From contig NW_024067666.1 of the NCBI RefSeq assembly GCF_009389715.1, positions 1,839,001-1,903,000 of the forward strand: DNA of 64,000 nt, read 5' to 3'. A program made the position numbers and the translations under genes. Below the pieces are notes generated by a model that saw only the letters and a program-made list of their open reading frames with translations, searched no databases and was not told where the DNA came from. Origin of the DNA: Phoenix dactylifera (Eukaryota > Streptophyta > Magnoliopsida > Arecales > Arecaceae). Shown here piece after piece: positions 12,225 to 22,473 of the stretch; positions within the stretch are counted from its first letter, which is position 1; every line of letters begins with the position of its first letter.

Positions 12225-13085
12225 GGGTGGTTCTATATACACCCCCCCTATTGCTCAGGACACCCCCCAAAAATTAAAAAAAAATTAAATACTCTCTACA
12301 CCCCCCCATTTGCTAAGGACACCCCTAAAAAATTAAAAATTCCTAAATTACCCCCCACCCTCCCCACCCCCTCACCTAAATTGCTCTCTACACCCCCCAA
12401 CCCCCCCCCACCCCGCTCTTCCCCTCCAAAACACCTCGCCAACGCCCAAAACCCCCCGTTCCCCCTTCTCCCTCTCGTCGCCGGCATTCTCCCGATCTCC
12501 GACCACCTCGCCGGCTTCTCCCGGAACCACCTCGCCGGCTTCTCCCGAAATTTTTTTTTTTCACGGTTCGTGCTCCGTTCGGCACTGGATCGCCGAACAA
12601 AAGGCTTCTGTTCGGCTGAACAGTGCCGGACAGAAGCCTTCTGTTCGGCACTGTGCAGCCGAACAGATCTGTTCGGTTGAGGGTTGCCGAACAGAAGGCT
12701 TCTGTTCGGCATTGTTCAGCCGAACAGAAGCCTTTTGTTCGGCGATCCAGTGCCGAACGGAGCACGAACCGTGAAAAAAAAAATTTCGGGAGAAGCCGGC
12801 GAGGTGGTTCCGGGAGAAGCCGGCGAGGTGGTCGGAGATCGGGAGAATGCCGGCGACGAGAGGGAGAAGGGGGAACGGGGGAGGAGGGGTTTAAGGGGGG
12901 TTTGAGGGGTGTTTTTTTTTTTTTCTTTTCAAAACGAAACGGAGGAGGAGGAAGGGGGGTGTATGAGAAAATTTCAAGGGCAATATGGTAATTACACTAA
13001 AGGTTAGTTTGGGTTTTTTTTTTTGGTTTTTGGGGGGTGTCCTGAGCAATAGGGGGGGTGTATATAGAACTACCCAGAGAGAAGG
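12215..13085. mobile_element. Palindromic Mutator-like (foldback) element with 10-bp target duplication
   Basis: The element body is 12225-13075 (851 bp). The ends are inverted: GGGTGGTTCTATATACACCC on the left, and the right end reads GGGTAGTTCTATATACACCC on the opposite strand. AGAGAGAAGG occurs directly outside both ends (12215-12224 and 13076-13085), a 10-bp target duplication as made by Mutator-like elements, though part lies in a GA microsatellite. The core is an almost perfect spacer-less palindrome centred between 12667 and 12668, with arms of about 213 bp (12455-12880). The outer arms diverge and differ by a short duplication on the left. No transposase is encoded; open frames across it are by-products of the repeat. 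Confidence 0.8.
12592..12743. repeat. Five nested 20-25-bp palindromes at about 33-bp spacing
   Basis: Inside the palindromic element are five units of the form GCCGAACA-GAAGG(C)-CTTCTGTTCGGC, each close to self-complementary. They lie at 12592-12616, 12625-12649, 12658-12677 (shortened, at the exact centre), 12686-12710 and 12719-12743. Start-to-start spacing is 33, 33, 28 and 33 bp. Confidence 0.9.
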
Positions 13086-13229
13086 GATGAGCACTTCACA
13101 TTATGCCGAAAATGTCCCTTCGATGACGATGAACACTGTAGTTTCCCAAAATACCCCTGCTCAGAAATTGCAGGGATCAAAGGTTTTGTGGTGGGGATTT
13201 AAAGATAAAAAAAGTACTCGCAGCTGTTA

Positions 13230-13690
13230 GAGCGCTTAGGTATGCATTCATTTCTTGAGATCACGAGCTAAGACTAATTGCAGCTAAAGGACGGTGCATC
13301 TTCGAGTCATTTATTCTAGAAACAGAACTTAGGACCGTATAGAAAGGTGTCTCTTTTATGAGACAAGTTTTGGAGACCCAGTGCATTATTCTGGAGGAGG
13401 ACTCAGTGCAGGTGGTTGAGTGAATTCTACAGAAGGGGTCGAAAGTTTTGGACTCCCGCTTTTAGAGGATGCCCAGCGGTTACTACAAGAATATGATGTC
13501 TTGCAGACTGTGTATATATTTCAAGAGGCGAATAGAGCTGCTGACTGGATCGTCTCCTTTGCTACTTATCCTTCTGATGAGATTTTATGGATCTGGTGTG
13601 TACCTGTTCCTCCACCGTTGTGGAGCATTTTATCTTTTGATTCATTTAGCCATGCTTATGCCTGCCGGTGTACCAAAAAAAAATAAAAAG
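13230..13690 (+). pseudogene. 5'-truncated LINE remnant with A-rich 3' end
   Basis: The frame at 13420-13686 contains VYIFQEANRAADWIVSFA followed by VPPPLWSILSFDSF. This is the conserved C-terminus of the RNase H-like domain of plant L1-type LINEs (H.FREANRAADW...). Upstream, in neighbouring frames, are ILEEDSVQVVE and RLLQEYDVLQTVYIF, the preceding strands of the same domain. It ends in CCGGTGTACC and an A-rich tail at 13674-13690, the normal LINE 3' end. Frameshifts and stops make it non-functional, and the rest of ORF2 is missing, as usual for incomplete reverse transcription. Confidence 0.8.
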
Positions 13691-14314
13691 TACTCTAAAT
13701 TGTGCCTAAAATACTCAAACATGCATTGCCCATGCTCAAATAAAATATAGGAGGATTAAAGGGTTTTAGTTTTAGAGTCGGCTTCCAAATGGGCCATAAT
13801 TAAGTAGGATTTATAAATTAGGATGTCGATTTAAGCATGGCTTTATATCAACCAAACACAATCAAGCCCAAATTTTGTAAGAAAAGAAAAAAAAAAATCC
13901 TAGCCTAAAAATTAGAATTTGGAATGGGTTTGGACAGACTCTTGAAAAATGCCTCTAAGAAGGAATTTTGTGCATCATCCATTACATAGCTCTATGTTCA
14001 ATAGTGCATTCATCGAAATATGGATGGCTTTGAAAGCATGGCAGCGTACATAATTTGCAATGAGAACGTTCTCGTGATGTGCGACTGGGAAGGAAAAGTT
14101 GATATAACACAAGGATACAGATTTATAATAAAGGAAGGTGCAGGCTAGTAATGGTGGACCGTAGGATTAAGCATGGTGAGTTCAGAAAGATATTTATGAT
14201 TTTATATAGATGGCCCTTCCCAATCTGAACCTTGTAGCTCATGTACAGGTTTCCATCATCCAAAATAGATAACCATGTGCAAATCCTAGATGACAATGAT
14301 GTTGATGCCATGCT
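13691..14314. other. Intergenic, nothing recognised
   Basis: This is AT-rich sequence between the LINE tail and the TRIM element. I see no gene, tRNA or clear repeat. Confidence 0.5.
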
Positions 14315-14319
14315 AAAAC

Positions 14320-14703
14320 TGTAAGGATATGTGTAGGCGTATATTTAATCCCACATCGACTATGTATTAGATAGATTTTGGATATTTATATAAGGCCAAA
14401 ATTTCTAAATAATATTTTCTGGCTAACTTTTTTAGGTGAGAACCTGAGTTGTGACAAAATAGTATCAAAGTGGATCCAGCTCATGACCTATGTGGACTAG
14501 GAGACACTATAGTATGAGCCTAATAAAATTGACCACAGGCCGATTGTGGTGCGTGTAATTAGATTTGAATTGATTTGAACTTTTATCCTGGCGAGAACAC
14601 CAAGACTTAAACGGTGGAAATATGTTGGGCATTTATACAGGACCAAGATATTCAAATAATACTTTATGGCTATCTTTTTTGGATGAGTTCTTAAGTTGTG
14701 ACA
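14320..14703 (+). mobile_element. Diverged TRIM element (copy 1)
   Basis: This aligns by eye along its length with the better TRIM at 60479-60894. Shared blocks include CCCACATCG, AGATTTTGG.TA.TTATA, a degenerate primer site AGTATCAAAG, CTATGTGGACTAG, GACCACA.GCCGAT.GTGGTG and GATTTGA.T. The left LTR begins TGTAAGGATATGTG and ends GTTGTGACA. The right LTR is shortened at its 5' side and also ends GTTGTGACA. Flanks are AAAAC (14315-14319) and AAAAT (14704-14708), a 4/5 target-site match. It has no coding capacity. Confidence 0.75.
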
Positions 14704-15037
14704 AAAATTATGCCCGAGATTGTGCTCATCTATTTGCCTTTGTGCATCTGTGGACCAAGAAGGTATTTTTGCAACATCTCCTGCAAGGTATGCTACTTTC
14801 TCGATAAGTTTCTAATTAATTAACTCTTGTGCTTTATCCATGCTTGCTTGTTACTTGGGGCACCTCCTTAGATTTATATCTTTCTTTTTTTTTAATGTTA
14901 TAGGGGGTGTAGCTAATGGAGATACCTCTGTGGCTGACACCTCTATTTTCTCATCCACAGATCTCAATAAGCGCAGGCAAGGCGTTGTTTATTTTGAAAC
15001 TTCATTCTCCTGCATGAGCTTGTTGTTATTCTCAATA

Positions 15038-15848
15038 ATACTTGTTGCTGGAAATTGGACCCGGGGGTGACCGTCGGCTGAGAAGGAGGAGCTCCGGCGT
15101 GAGATGGCGGGTGGTGGTCCATCGGCGGGCGGCATCCTCCGGAGAACCTGCAAAAAGCCGGTGGTCGGAGTTTCCGGCGCCGGCCCTTCGATGCCTAAGT
15201 CAGAGGGGGCAAATGTATGAGAGAAGAGGAAATATGTCTTAGAAGTTTCAGAGTCCAACCCCCTCTAAGATGGAGGGGTTCCTCTTTTATAGAAGGGTAC
15301 AGAATTACCTGTGATGTGATGGGGCGAACGAGTTACCGTCATGATTGAGCATGTCGTATGAATTAATGCACGATCGTGTGAATTAATGCATTGCCGTAGA
15401 AGATCAGGCCGGAGCCAACGAGTCGTCGTGGCTGATTGGACGTAGCCGAGCGGGTCAGTTGTTTGCCGTGGAGGGCTTGAGATCCTAAATAGCATGCGCA
15501 TTGATTGTTAAGTGAGCCGGAGATTAGCAGAGGCCATGCGCATTGATTGTTGAGTGAGTCGGAGATCAGCAGAAGCCATGCGCATTGATTGTTGGCAGCG
15601 GTAGCAGGGCATGGTCCTCGGTCGAGTTGCAGAAAGATGTGACTGCGGCGGGTGGATGGTAAGACCGAACTTCCAAGGTCGAGAATGTTGAGGTCAGGTG
15701 CCAGGTCGAGAGCTCTGAGGTCGAGCGCCCGGTCGGGCACCTCTGAGGTCAAGCGCCTGGTCGGGCGTCCCGAGGTCGGGCGCTTCTGATCACATGCTGG
15801 CGATGTGCTCACGTGCTTTGGGAAAATTTATATTCCCCCAACAATACT
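15038..15848. mobile_element. Solo LTR with ATACT target duplication
   Basis: The LTR is 15043-15843 (801 bp), starting TGTTGCTGG and ending CCCCCAACA, so the ends carry the inverted TGTTG/CAACA. ATACT is duplicated at 15038-15042 and 15844-15848. There is no internal region, primer site or second LTR nearby, so it looks like a full element lost by LTR-LTR recombination. It is GC-richer than its surroundings and contains two small tandem arrays (next entry). Family not assigned. Confidence 0.85.
15492..15780. repeat. Two short tandem arrays inside the solo LTR
   Basis: At 15492-15597 a roughly 47-bp unit containing CATGCGCATTGATTGTT followed by GAGT/CCGGAGAT is present about 2.5 times. At about 15707-15780 a unit of the form GAGGTCGAGCGCCCGGTCGGG recurs three times with variation. 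Confidence 0.8.
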
Positions 15849-17576
15849 GAAACGAAATTGCTTTGCGAGGTGTCAAAGTCTACTCTGATTCTCTAGTAAC
15901 CTCCAGGAGTTGTGAATTATCCATTAGTACACGGATGAGGCTCGGTGAGAACGACTGGTTGTTTCATTGCAGAAGCAAAAGGAGAGACACAAGGGAGTTC
16001 ACTAACTATTCAGTATAATTTGCACAAATTTGTTTCCCGTACATATACATTTTGACGCAAAGTCTTAATTAGTCGATGCACATATTTAGCGTTCTTATGA
16101 AATTTAAGCTCCTATATATTATTCATTCCGTTGAAATACAAGTTCATGCACATTAATCTTGTACTTTTTGGACATGTTCGAAATCTTCAAAGACTTGATA
16201 GAAAAATATGTTGATGCACATATATGAATGATTGAATGCAATCAAGGGGACGTTGCGGTGCAAGTCTTATCATCTAGCTATGATAATGTTTATGCACATT
16301 TCTAGAATAAGCAATGCAAACATCCGAACTCATCGATGTTTCATTTATAAAGTACTATCTGTGCATGTTCAAAAGTTTTTTTTTTTTTTTTATACAACGG
16401 CGATTCATACACAACAGGTGTAGGTGTAGCCCATAAGATAAAAAAAGAAAAGAGAATACAAAGGAGATGGAACCAAGAAGTGGTCGTCCCAAATTAAATT
16501 TTCGGAATGCTAAGCTGCAAAGGATGCTACCCAGTCCGCCGCACTGTTTGACTCTATATAAGCATGAGGAGACAAATGGGAGGCGCACTCACCTAAAAAT
16601 CGGCAGATATCATAGAACAGCCGCATCCCACCTGAGATACGGCTCAAATCCTGGATCCACTCGATCACCGTAACTGAATCCTTCTCTAGTAATGTTGATC
16701 CACTCTGGCTTTAGCATTGATCACAGTCTGTTCGAAGATTCGTTAACCTTCAGCCACCATCGATTTGGCCTCCTGGTCTCTGGTGATAAATCCAGGACCT
16801 TCGCTGTCTTTTCTCTCGTTGATACTGTCGTCGAAGTTCATCTTAAAAATTCCAAGGTTTGACGGCTAAACGAGCGTGATGCACATCTTTAGAAGAATAG
16901 ATTTGGAAGAATGCGCATCAGAGCCTACAAGTACGTGCATTAAATCTTACAAGAATGTGCTTCACGTCGTAGAATATAAGCAAATCAAATCAGATATATG
17001 GCATCAGACTATGGGCGGACTGCTTATAGCCTATGCAGTACATCAATTGAAATAGATTTGGAAATATGAAATAGTTTGGGCAATGATTGATACAAAAATC
17101 AGAAAACCTAGAAGGTGCCAATTGTACTTAAAGTAAAAATCTGAGAAGAGATCCATGCCCAAGGACAATAACCCGTGACTTATGCAATAGTCGAAGAAAA
17201 CATGAGCACCAAACTGAAAAAGACTAAGCTAACTCTAAACTCTATAAGAAAATAGGCTGAGATTTGCGTACCAAGCTTCTCCATAAACAATTTTGTGGCT
17301 TACTTGAATACAAAGTGTATATTCCGAGTGGTAAATAAGTAGGCAAGAGAACAGGGATCTGGACCCTCTCACTTCAATCTTTGGACCTGGGCATCAAGAG
17401 AGAGGGAGAAGATGGAAAGAAAATGTAAGAATTTGCACTCGCTTGATGAAGATCCCGTACGGGAATAACCGAGCAGCAAACAATAAATCCCTTTTCTGAT
17501 AGTTTTATTTGGTTTTCCATACTTTGAAGTTTGAAACACAATATTTCAGATAACTAATTCTTACGATCTGTTGCTA
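15849..17576. other. Intergenic, nothing recognised
   Basis: This is AT-rich and mixed sequence with no convincing open frame, RNA gene or element end. A short T run lies at about 16377-16391. Confidence 0.45.
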
Positions 17577-18065
17577 GGAATGGCAATTTATGATCGACCC
17601 ATCAATCTGACCCACGAACGGTCTACTTTAAGTAGATTTGGATTTGACATAAATGAATTTGAATAGATCAACCTGCCTAAATTTATTTATTAAATAGATT
17701 GGATTCAAGTTTAAATCTTTCACCCATTTAATCTATTTTGATCCGTTTAATAATTAACCCAATCTATTTAACTTGTTTAATCTATTTGAAACCTGTTTAA
17801 CCTATTTCTGACATATTTAACCCGACTCGCTTAATCTGTTTAGCTTGTTTAAATCTATTTAACCCGTTAAAAGTTCATTTAACCCGTTTAGCCCATATAA
17901 TCTGATATGAGTTATTTAATAGATAAATTATGTAAGTCGGATTAGATTACTTGTTTAATAAACAAATCGTATTCAGATTTAAAATTTTGACATGTTTTAT
18001 AAATAAATTAGATTTGAATTGATAAATTTTTGATCCAACCCGCATCCAATTTTATTGTGATCGGA
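17577..18065 (+). repeat. Dispersed repeat, forward copy (TGGCAATTTATGATC end)
   Basis: This begins near TAGGAATGGCAATTTATGAT and runs through many units of the type TTTAACCCGTTTAATCTATT. A reverse-oriented relative lies at about 21080-21545 and ends in GATCATAAATTGCCA. The TA(G)GRRTGGCAA end resembles hAT-type repeats, but no target duplication was found, so the class is unproven. Confidence 0.6.
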
Positions 18066-18224
18066 GAAGGTTATTTACCATGGAAAAAAATGGTATTAAA
18101 AATCCTGCACCGATCCTGCAAGAGTGAAAATACAGTAACCTCGTAAAATGTCCAAAAGAGAAAAAACACTCTATATTATTCCTAAAATGCCCCTTTTTGA
18201 TTTTTTTTATTAAAAAAAGGGAGT

Positions 18225-19277
18225 ACTGGGGACAGGGCCGGCCCGAGCCCTAGGCGACCGAGGCGGTCGCCTAAGGCCCCGGGCCAATGGAAGGCCTCCG
18301 GGAGCAGAAGCTGGCTACGAGTCTTCCCCCGATGGAAGGGAGGTGGAGGGTTTCCTGGCCTGCAGAGGGGCAATTGGGGAAGTTGGGGACAGTAGTTTTG
18401 TTTTGGGTGGAGAGAGAGAGAGAGAGAGAGAGAGGAGGGATTTGGTTGGCTTGATACACGCCTGAAGCCACTCTTATCTTTCATCCCTTCTCTTTTTTGG
18501 TTTTGGTCTTGGTTTTCCTTCCCTCACAAGTCATTACTCCTGAATCCTGATCCAGCTGGGCCATCAGGAAGAAAGATAGGGGGATTGGAGATGGACTTCT
18601 TGGAGGGTGGAGATTCTTTTAATTTTCTCCTCTCGATTTCTTCTCCCCTCTTGGGTGGTAGAGAGAGAAAAGGAGGGAGGGGGTTGAATGGCTGCTGTGC
18701 CGTGATGTTGTGGTTGGAGCTTCGGTGCTCACTTGAAGGGGGAGATGGTCTTTAGCAAAAGAAAAGGAGGGCAGAGAAAGAGGAGGGAGGGGGGGTTGAA
18801 TGGCTGCTGTGCCGTGATGTTGCACTGCTTGGGTACTCACTTGAAGGGGAGATGGTAGGATGGGACTTTTATTAATTAGATGGAGTGAATTTTCCATAAT
18901 GACCCTACTTTCTCTTATAGAGAGGTTCCTTTCTAGACAAATTTTTTTTGACTGTGAAGCGCCATGGGATGGCCTTTTCCGCTCTCGCTTCACATGGTAA
19001 ACAGTATTGCCAAGAACAGTTTCATGGCCCTTTTTTTTCAAGTATTTTTTTTTAATATTTTTATTCAAAAATTATATTAAATTGAAGAGACTTTTTGTCT
19101 ACCTTTATTAGATTCATGCATCTTTGTTGAAATAGTGTACTTGACAGCAATCTATTTCCATAACATTTTTTTAAGTATTTTATATTTATTAAAAAAATTA
19201 TTATTTAAAAAAAAGAGGCCCTATTTACTGAATTCGCCTTAGGCCCTCAGATGTATTGGGCCGCCCCTGACTGGAGA
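18225..19277. mobile_element. Non-autonomous hAT-type element with 8-bp target duplication
   Basis: The element body is 18233-19269 (1037 bp). The left end is CAGGGCCGGCCC and the right end GGGCCGCCCCTG, an inverted CAGGG..CCCTG pair typical of hAT elements. The further match GCCTAAGG/CCTTAGGC lies a little inside. The flanks ACTGGGGA (18225-18232) and ACTGGAGA (19270-19277) agree at 7 of 8 positions. There is no transposase motif. A roughly 120-bp segment containing TTGAATGGCTGCTGTGCCGT is tandemly duplicated inside (about 18660-18860), and a GA microsatellite is at 18412-18434. Confidence 0.85.
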
Positions 19278-21080
19278 GAGAGGTTCGGAGATTGGAGGAT
19301 CTCTCTGGGCGCTTTGAGGACTTCCTTGACATGCGTCGACCCTTCAGTTATATCCCACTTTCGCGTCTCAGCAGCAGCCGAAAAAAAAAAGCAGCATGGG
19401 ATCCAAATATCCGTTTTGGTTGTTTTGAGTTTGGTTTGAAGCTTGTTTAGAGGGCCTGCGAAGTACAATTCCAGCAAAAGAGAGGAGGATAAGGAGTTCG
19501 AATTAAGAAGGTAGGTTGATGCAGTAGCATGAGCCCAAACATAGAGCCAGCGTGGAAATTGAGTCCTCTCGGTGGGTTCCACAAAGAAAAAACCCTAGCC
19601 ACCATGAAGAAGAAAGAAAAAGAAAAAAAAAGAGAATTCAGCCACCACCATATACAAAAATCCAACAACCTTTCCATCTCGACTCTGTTTTGTTAAGCGA
19701 AAGTTGGTAGGATAGGTTGGTTGCACATGGAAGTGGTAGCGAGGTCAGGAGGTGATACTTTGGAGAGAATATGTTGCAGGTCGGGCCGAGATTGTGGACG
19801 ATTTGGATGCATTCTAAAAGATTGGGATAAAACCTACGTGTTAAGAAGTCGTAACCTTAAATAATGTTTTGTTTCTTTAGTATTGTGTGGGCCGATGAGC
19901 ATTGTTTATTAAAATAATTGAATAATATGATTTGTTAGCCGACATTATGGGACAACTTAAAAGACCCTATAATTTGTTAGAGTTAAATCTAATAGATCAA
20001 GGTTACAATTAGCATCGTTGTCATTTTTCTTTTTAAAATAATTGAAACAAAAATTTTTTATTTTTATTTTTGGTCGTCATTACTTTTTTGAAAAAAAAAC
20101 AACAGAACTAAGAAAATATGTTTAATAAATGAGGCCATAGATAGAGATGGTAGATGAAGACGTACTTGAGGATAAGCTCAGCCTTAGGAAAGCTGACGAT
20201 CATTATGTAGGAGTGTTCAAAGAAGACACGACTAGAGCAGAAGAGAAGTGGGAGAGGGAGCGGATAACGCGAGCAATGAAGGCCTCGATGGAGGTGTCAG
20301 AGAGGTAATGGGCATTGAGGACAAAGTGGTTAAGAATGGTGGAGGAGGGAAGGCCCAAAGTGAGAAGGTTGGCAATGAGGATGCATCAGGTATAAAAGAA
20401 AAATAAGGAATAGAGCAACCAAACTTTTTTTTTTTTTTTTTTTTTTTTTGCATCGGATTCTATATTTTTATATTAAAAAAAATTGATACTCAACAAGCCC
20501 CCCTTGCCATCTACCCCCCCTTTTTTTTGTTTACTTATTTCCTTGTTACTAACAAGGTACATTATATAAAAATATGAAAGGTACGGATTGTATCATGATA
20601 AGCTCTTCCTACCTTGAGCCAATTAGGTGACATAGAGATCTCTATAGTTGGCAGAGCTGCTCCTATATACATATGTTATTTAAATCTTTAATCACTCCAC
20701 ATTCAAACTTGTAAACTAGTATAGCACGTTTGAGGAACTTGCAACATGGTTTGCAACCATTTTTATTGCCACTGATTAGTCCCTATAAGAGTTATACTCA
20801 ACCAATGATAGATTTGCCTACTTCATGGCATCGGCACAAAATTTGAAGAAGTAGGTCTCTAGATAGTTGGTGTATGAGATAAAATATTTGTAATCGTTGA
20901 ATTTGGATTCCAACTTGATCAAAACAAAGATGGTTTTCTGATGGAGACATTAAAGCCCTTTATTCAGATGATCCTGAGCCCCGAGATTGAGTCAAACCCG
21001 AATTAGATCCATTTGAGTCCGAATCATTTTCTTTTATTGCATTATTTGCTTTATTGTATTATTTGATTTTATCTTAGTCA
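19278..21080. other. Intergenic, low-complexity tracts, no gene recognised
   Basis: This contains a T run of about 23 at 20427-20449 and scattered homopolymers. The segment 20150-20420 is more purine-rich and GC-rich than its surroundings and might be an old gene or element fragment, but none of its frames is recognisable. Confidence 0.45.
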
Positions 21081-21545
21081 AGTTAATTTGGGTCATCAAC
21101 CCAAATCTGACCTATTTATTAAATATGTCAAAATTTTAAATCTGAAACTAACCTTTCTATTAAACAGGTAACCCGACCGGACCCATATAACTTATTTATT
21201 AAAGAAGTTAGTGGATTAGACGGATTTTTAACAGATTAAATGGATTTAAACAGGTTAAGCGGGTCAAGTTAAATAGGTCAAAAATAGGCTAAGCAAGTTT
21301 CAAACAAGTTGAACAAATTTTAAATGTATTAAACGAATAGGGTCATAATCCAACCCAATTATTAAATGGGTCAAAATGGGTTAAATGGGTTAAAGGTTTA
21401 AATCTGAACCCAACCCATTTAATAAACAAGTTTAGACAGGTTGACCAAGTTACAATCCAAATCCATTTATGTCAAACCCAAATCTACTTAAAGTAAATCT
21501 TTTGCAGGTCGGATTGATAGGTTAGATCATAAATTGCCACTCTTA
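21080..21545 (-). repeat. Dispersed repeat, reverse copy (partner of 17577-18065)
   Basis: Read on the minus strand this starts TGGCAATTTATGATC, as the copy at 17.58 kb does, and shares the run of TTTAACCCATTT/GACCC-type phrases and the ACTTTAAGTAGATTTGG block. The two copies face outward around a 3-kb interval. They may be independent insertions or the ends of a larger composite unit. Confidence 0.6.
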
Positions 21546-22468
21546 ATCATTATCCCCCTTTTTTTTGTTTGTATGCTGGACTTGGCATGAACCCCCCGAG
21601 AGTAAAGACATTTTTGAAACTTTGGACTAGATGATACCATGTGAGTATTTTAAAATAGAAATGCTTTTCTAGTAAAATAGATATATTATATAGTTCTGGT
21701 ATAAATACATCCACTAGATGAAGGTGAGAGAAATATTGTTGGAGCCTTTGGTAGACAAAAATGGTATTGACACAAGAACTTGGCATGATCCATATCTATG
21801 TAGATACAGGCAGGCATAGGGTGCACTGTGCAAACTCTTATTTGAACAATGATAACTCTGATGATGGAGGCTAGATGGCCTCATATTAGGAGAAATTATA
21901 TCTCACACCATACACACCACAAAGCCATGCATACGAATAGGGGTACAAATAGGTCGGGTCAGACTTAGTCATGAGTGACGCCGACCCAACTCAGTTCCTT
22001 ATTCGAATCCTATTGTTGGACCTACACCCAACCTAATAAATGATCGGGTCGAGTCGAATAGGGTTGGATCGGGTCCATGGCTAACGTTTCTGACCCAACG
22101 GGCATTCAGGTCGGGTCGGGTCTATGTATAACCCGACCCCAATCCAAAAATTCGGATCTGGATCAGGATTGAGTCCAGGTCAGGTTCGGATCAGAATTTG
22201 GTTAGACCACTATATTTAGTTTCTTTTGCAATGAATGAAAACTACAGAAAGCAGGTTATACAGGACTATACAAGTGAAAGTGCCTAAGTATTAATGATTG
22301 ATGTCGTTACAACTAACCTAATAATGATAGGCTCAACCTTGTTAGCTACAAAAAGAATTTTCTATTCTTGTATGCAATACTTTTTTTTGAGTAAAAAAGA
22401 ATTGCATCTGTGCTAATCTTTTTATTCAACAGTGATATTTCCTAAATTTGTTGGAATGCATCTACTAC
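21546..22468. other. Intergenic with a GGGTCGGGTC-type repeat relic
   Basis: Around 21935-22205 is a run of GACCC/GGGTC phrases starting near AGGGGTACAAATAGGTCGGG. This composition is common in old hAT-like plant repeats. No ends or target duplication could be fixed and there is no gene. Confidence 0.4.
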
Positions 22469-22473
22469 TATTT

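Noticed and set aside
12296-12991. Several overlapping open frames on both strands with PNRSLLFG/CSAEQKA-type repeats
   Set aside because: They are mirror readings of the palindromic repeat units in the Mutator-like element, with no independent coding evidence.
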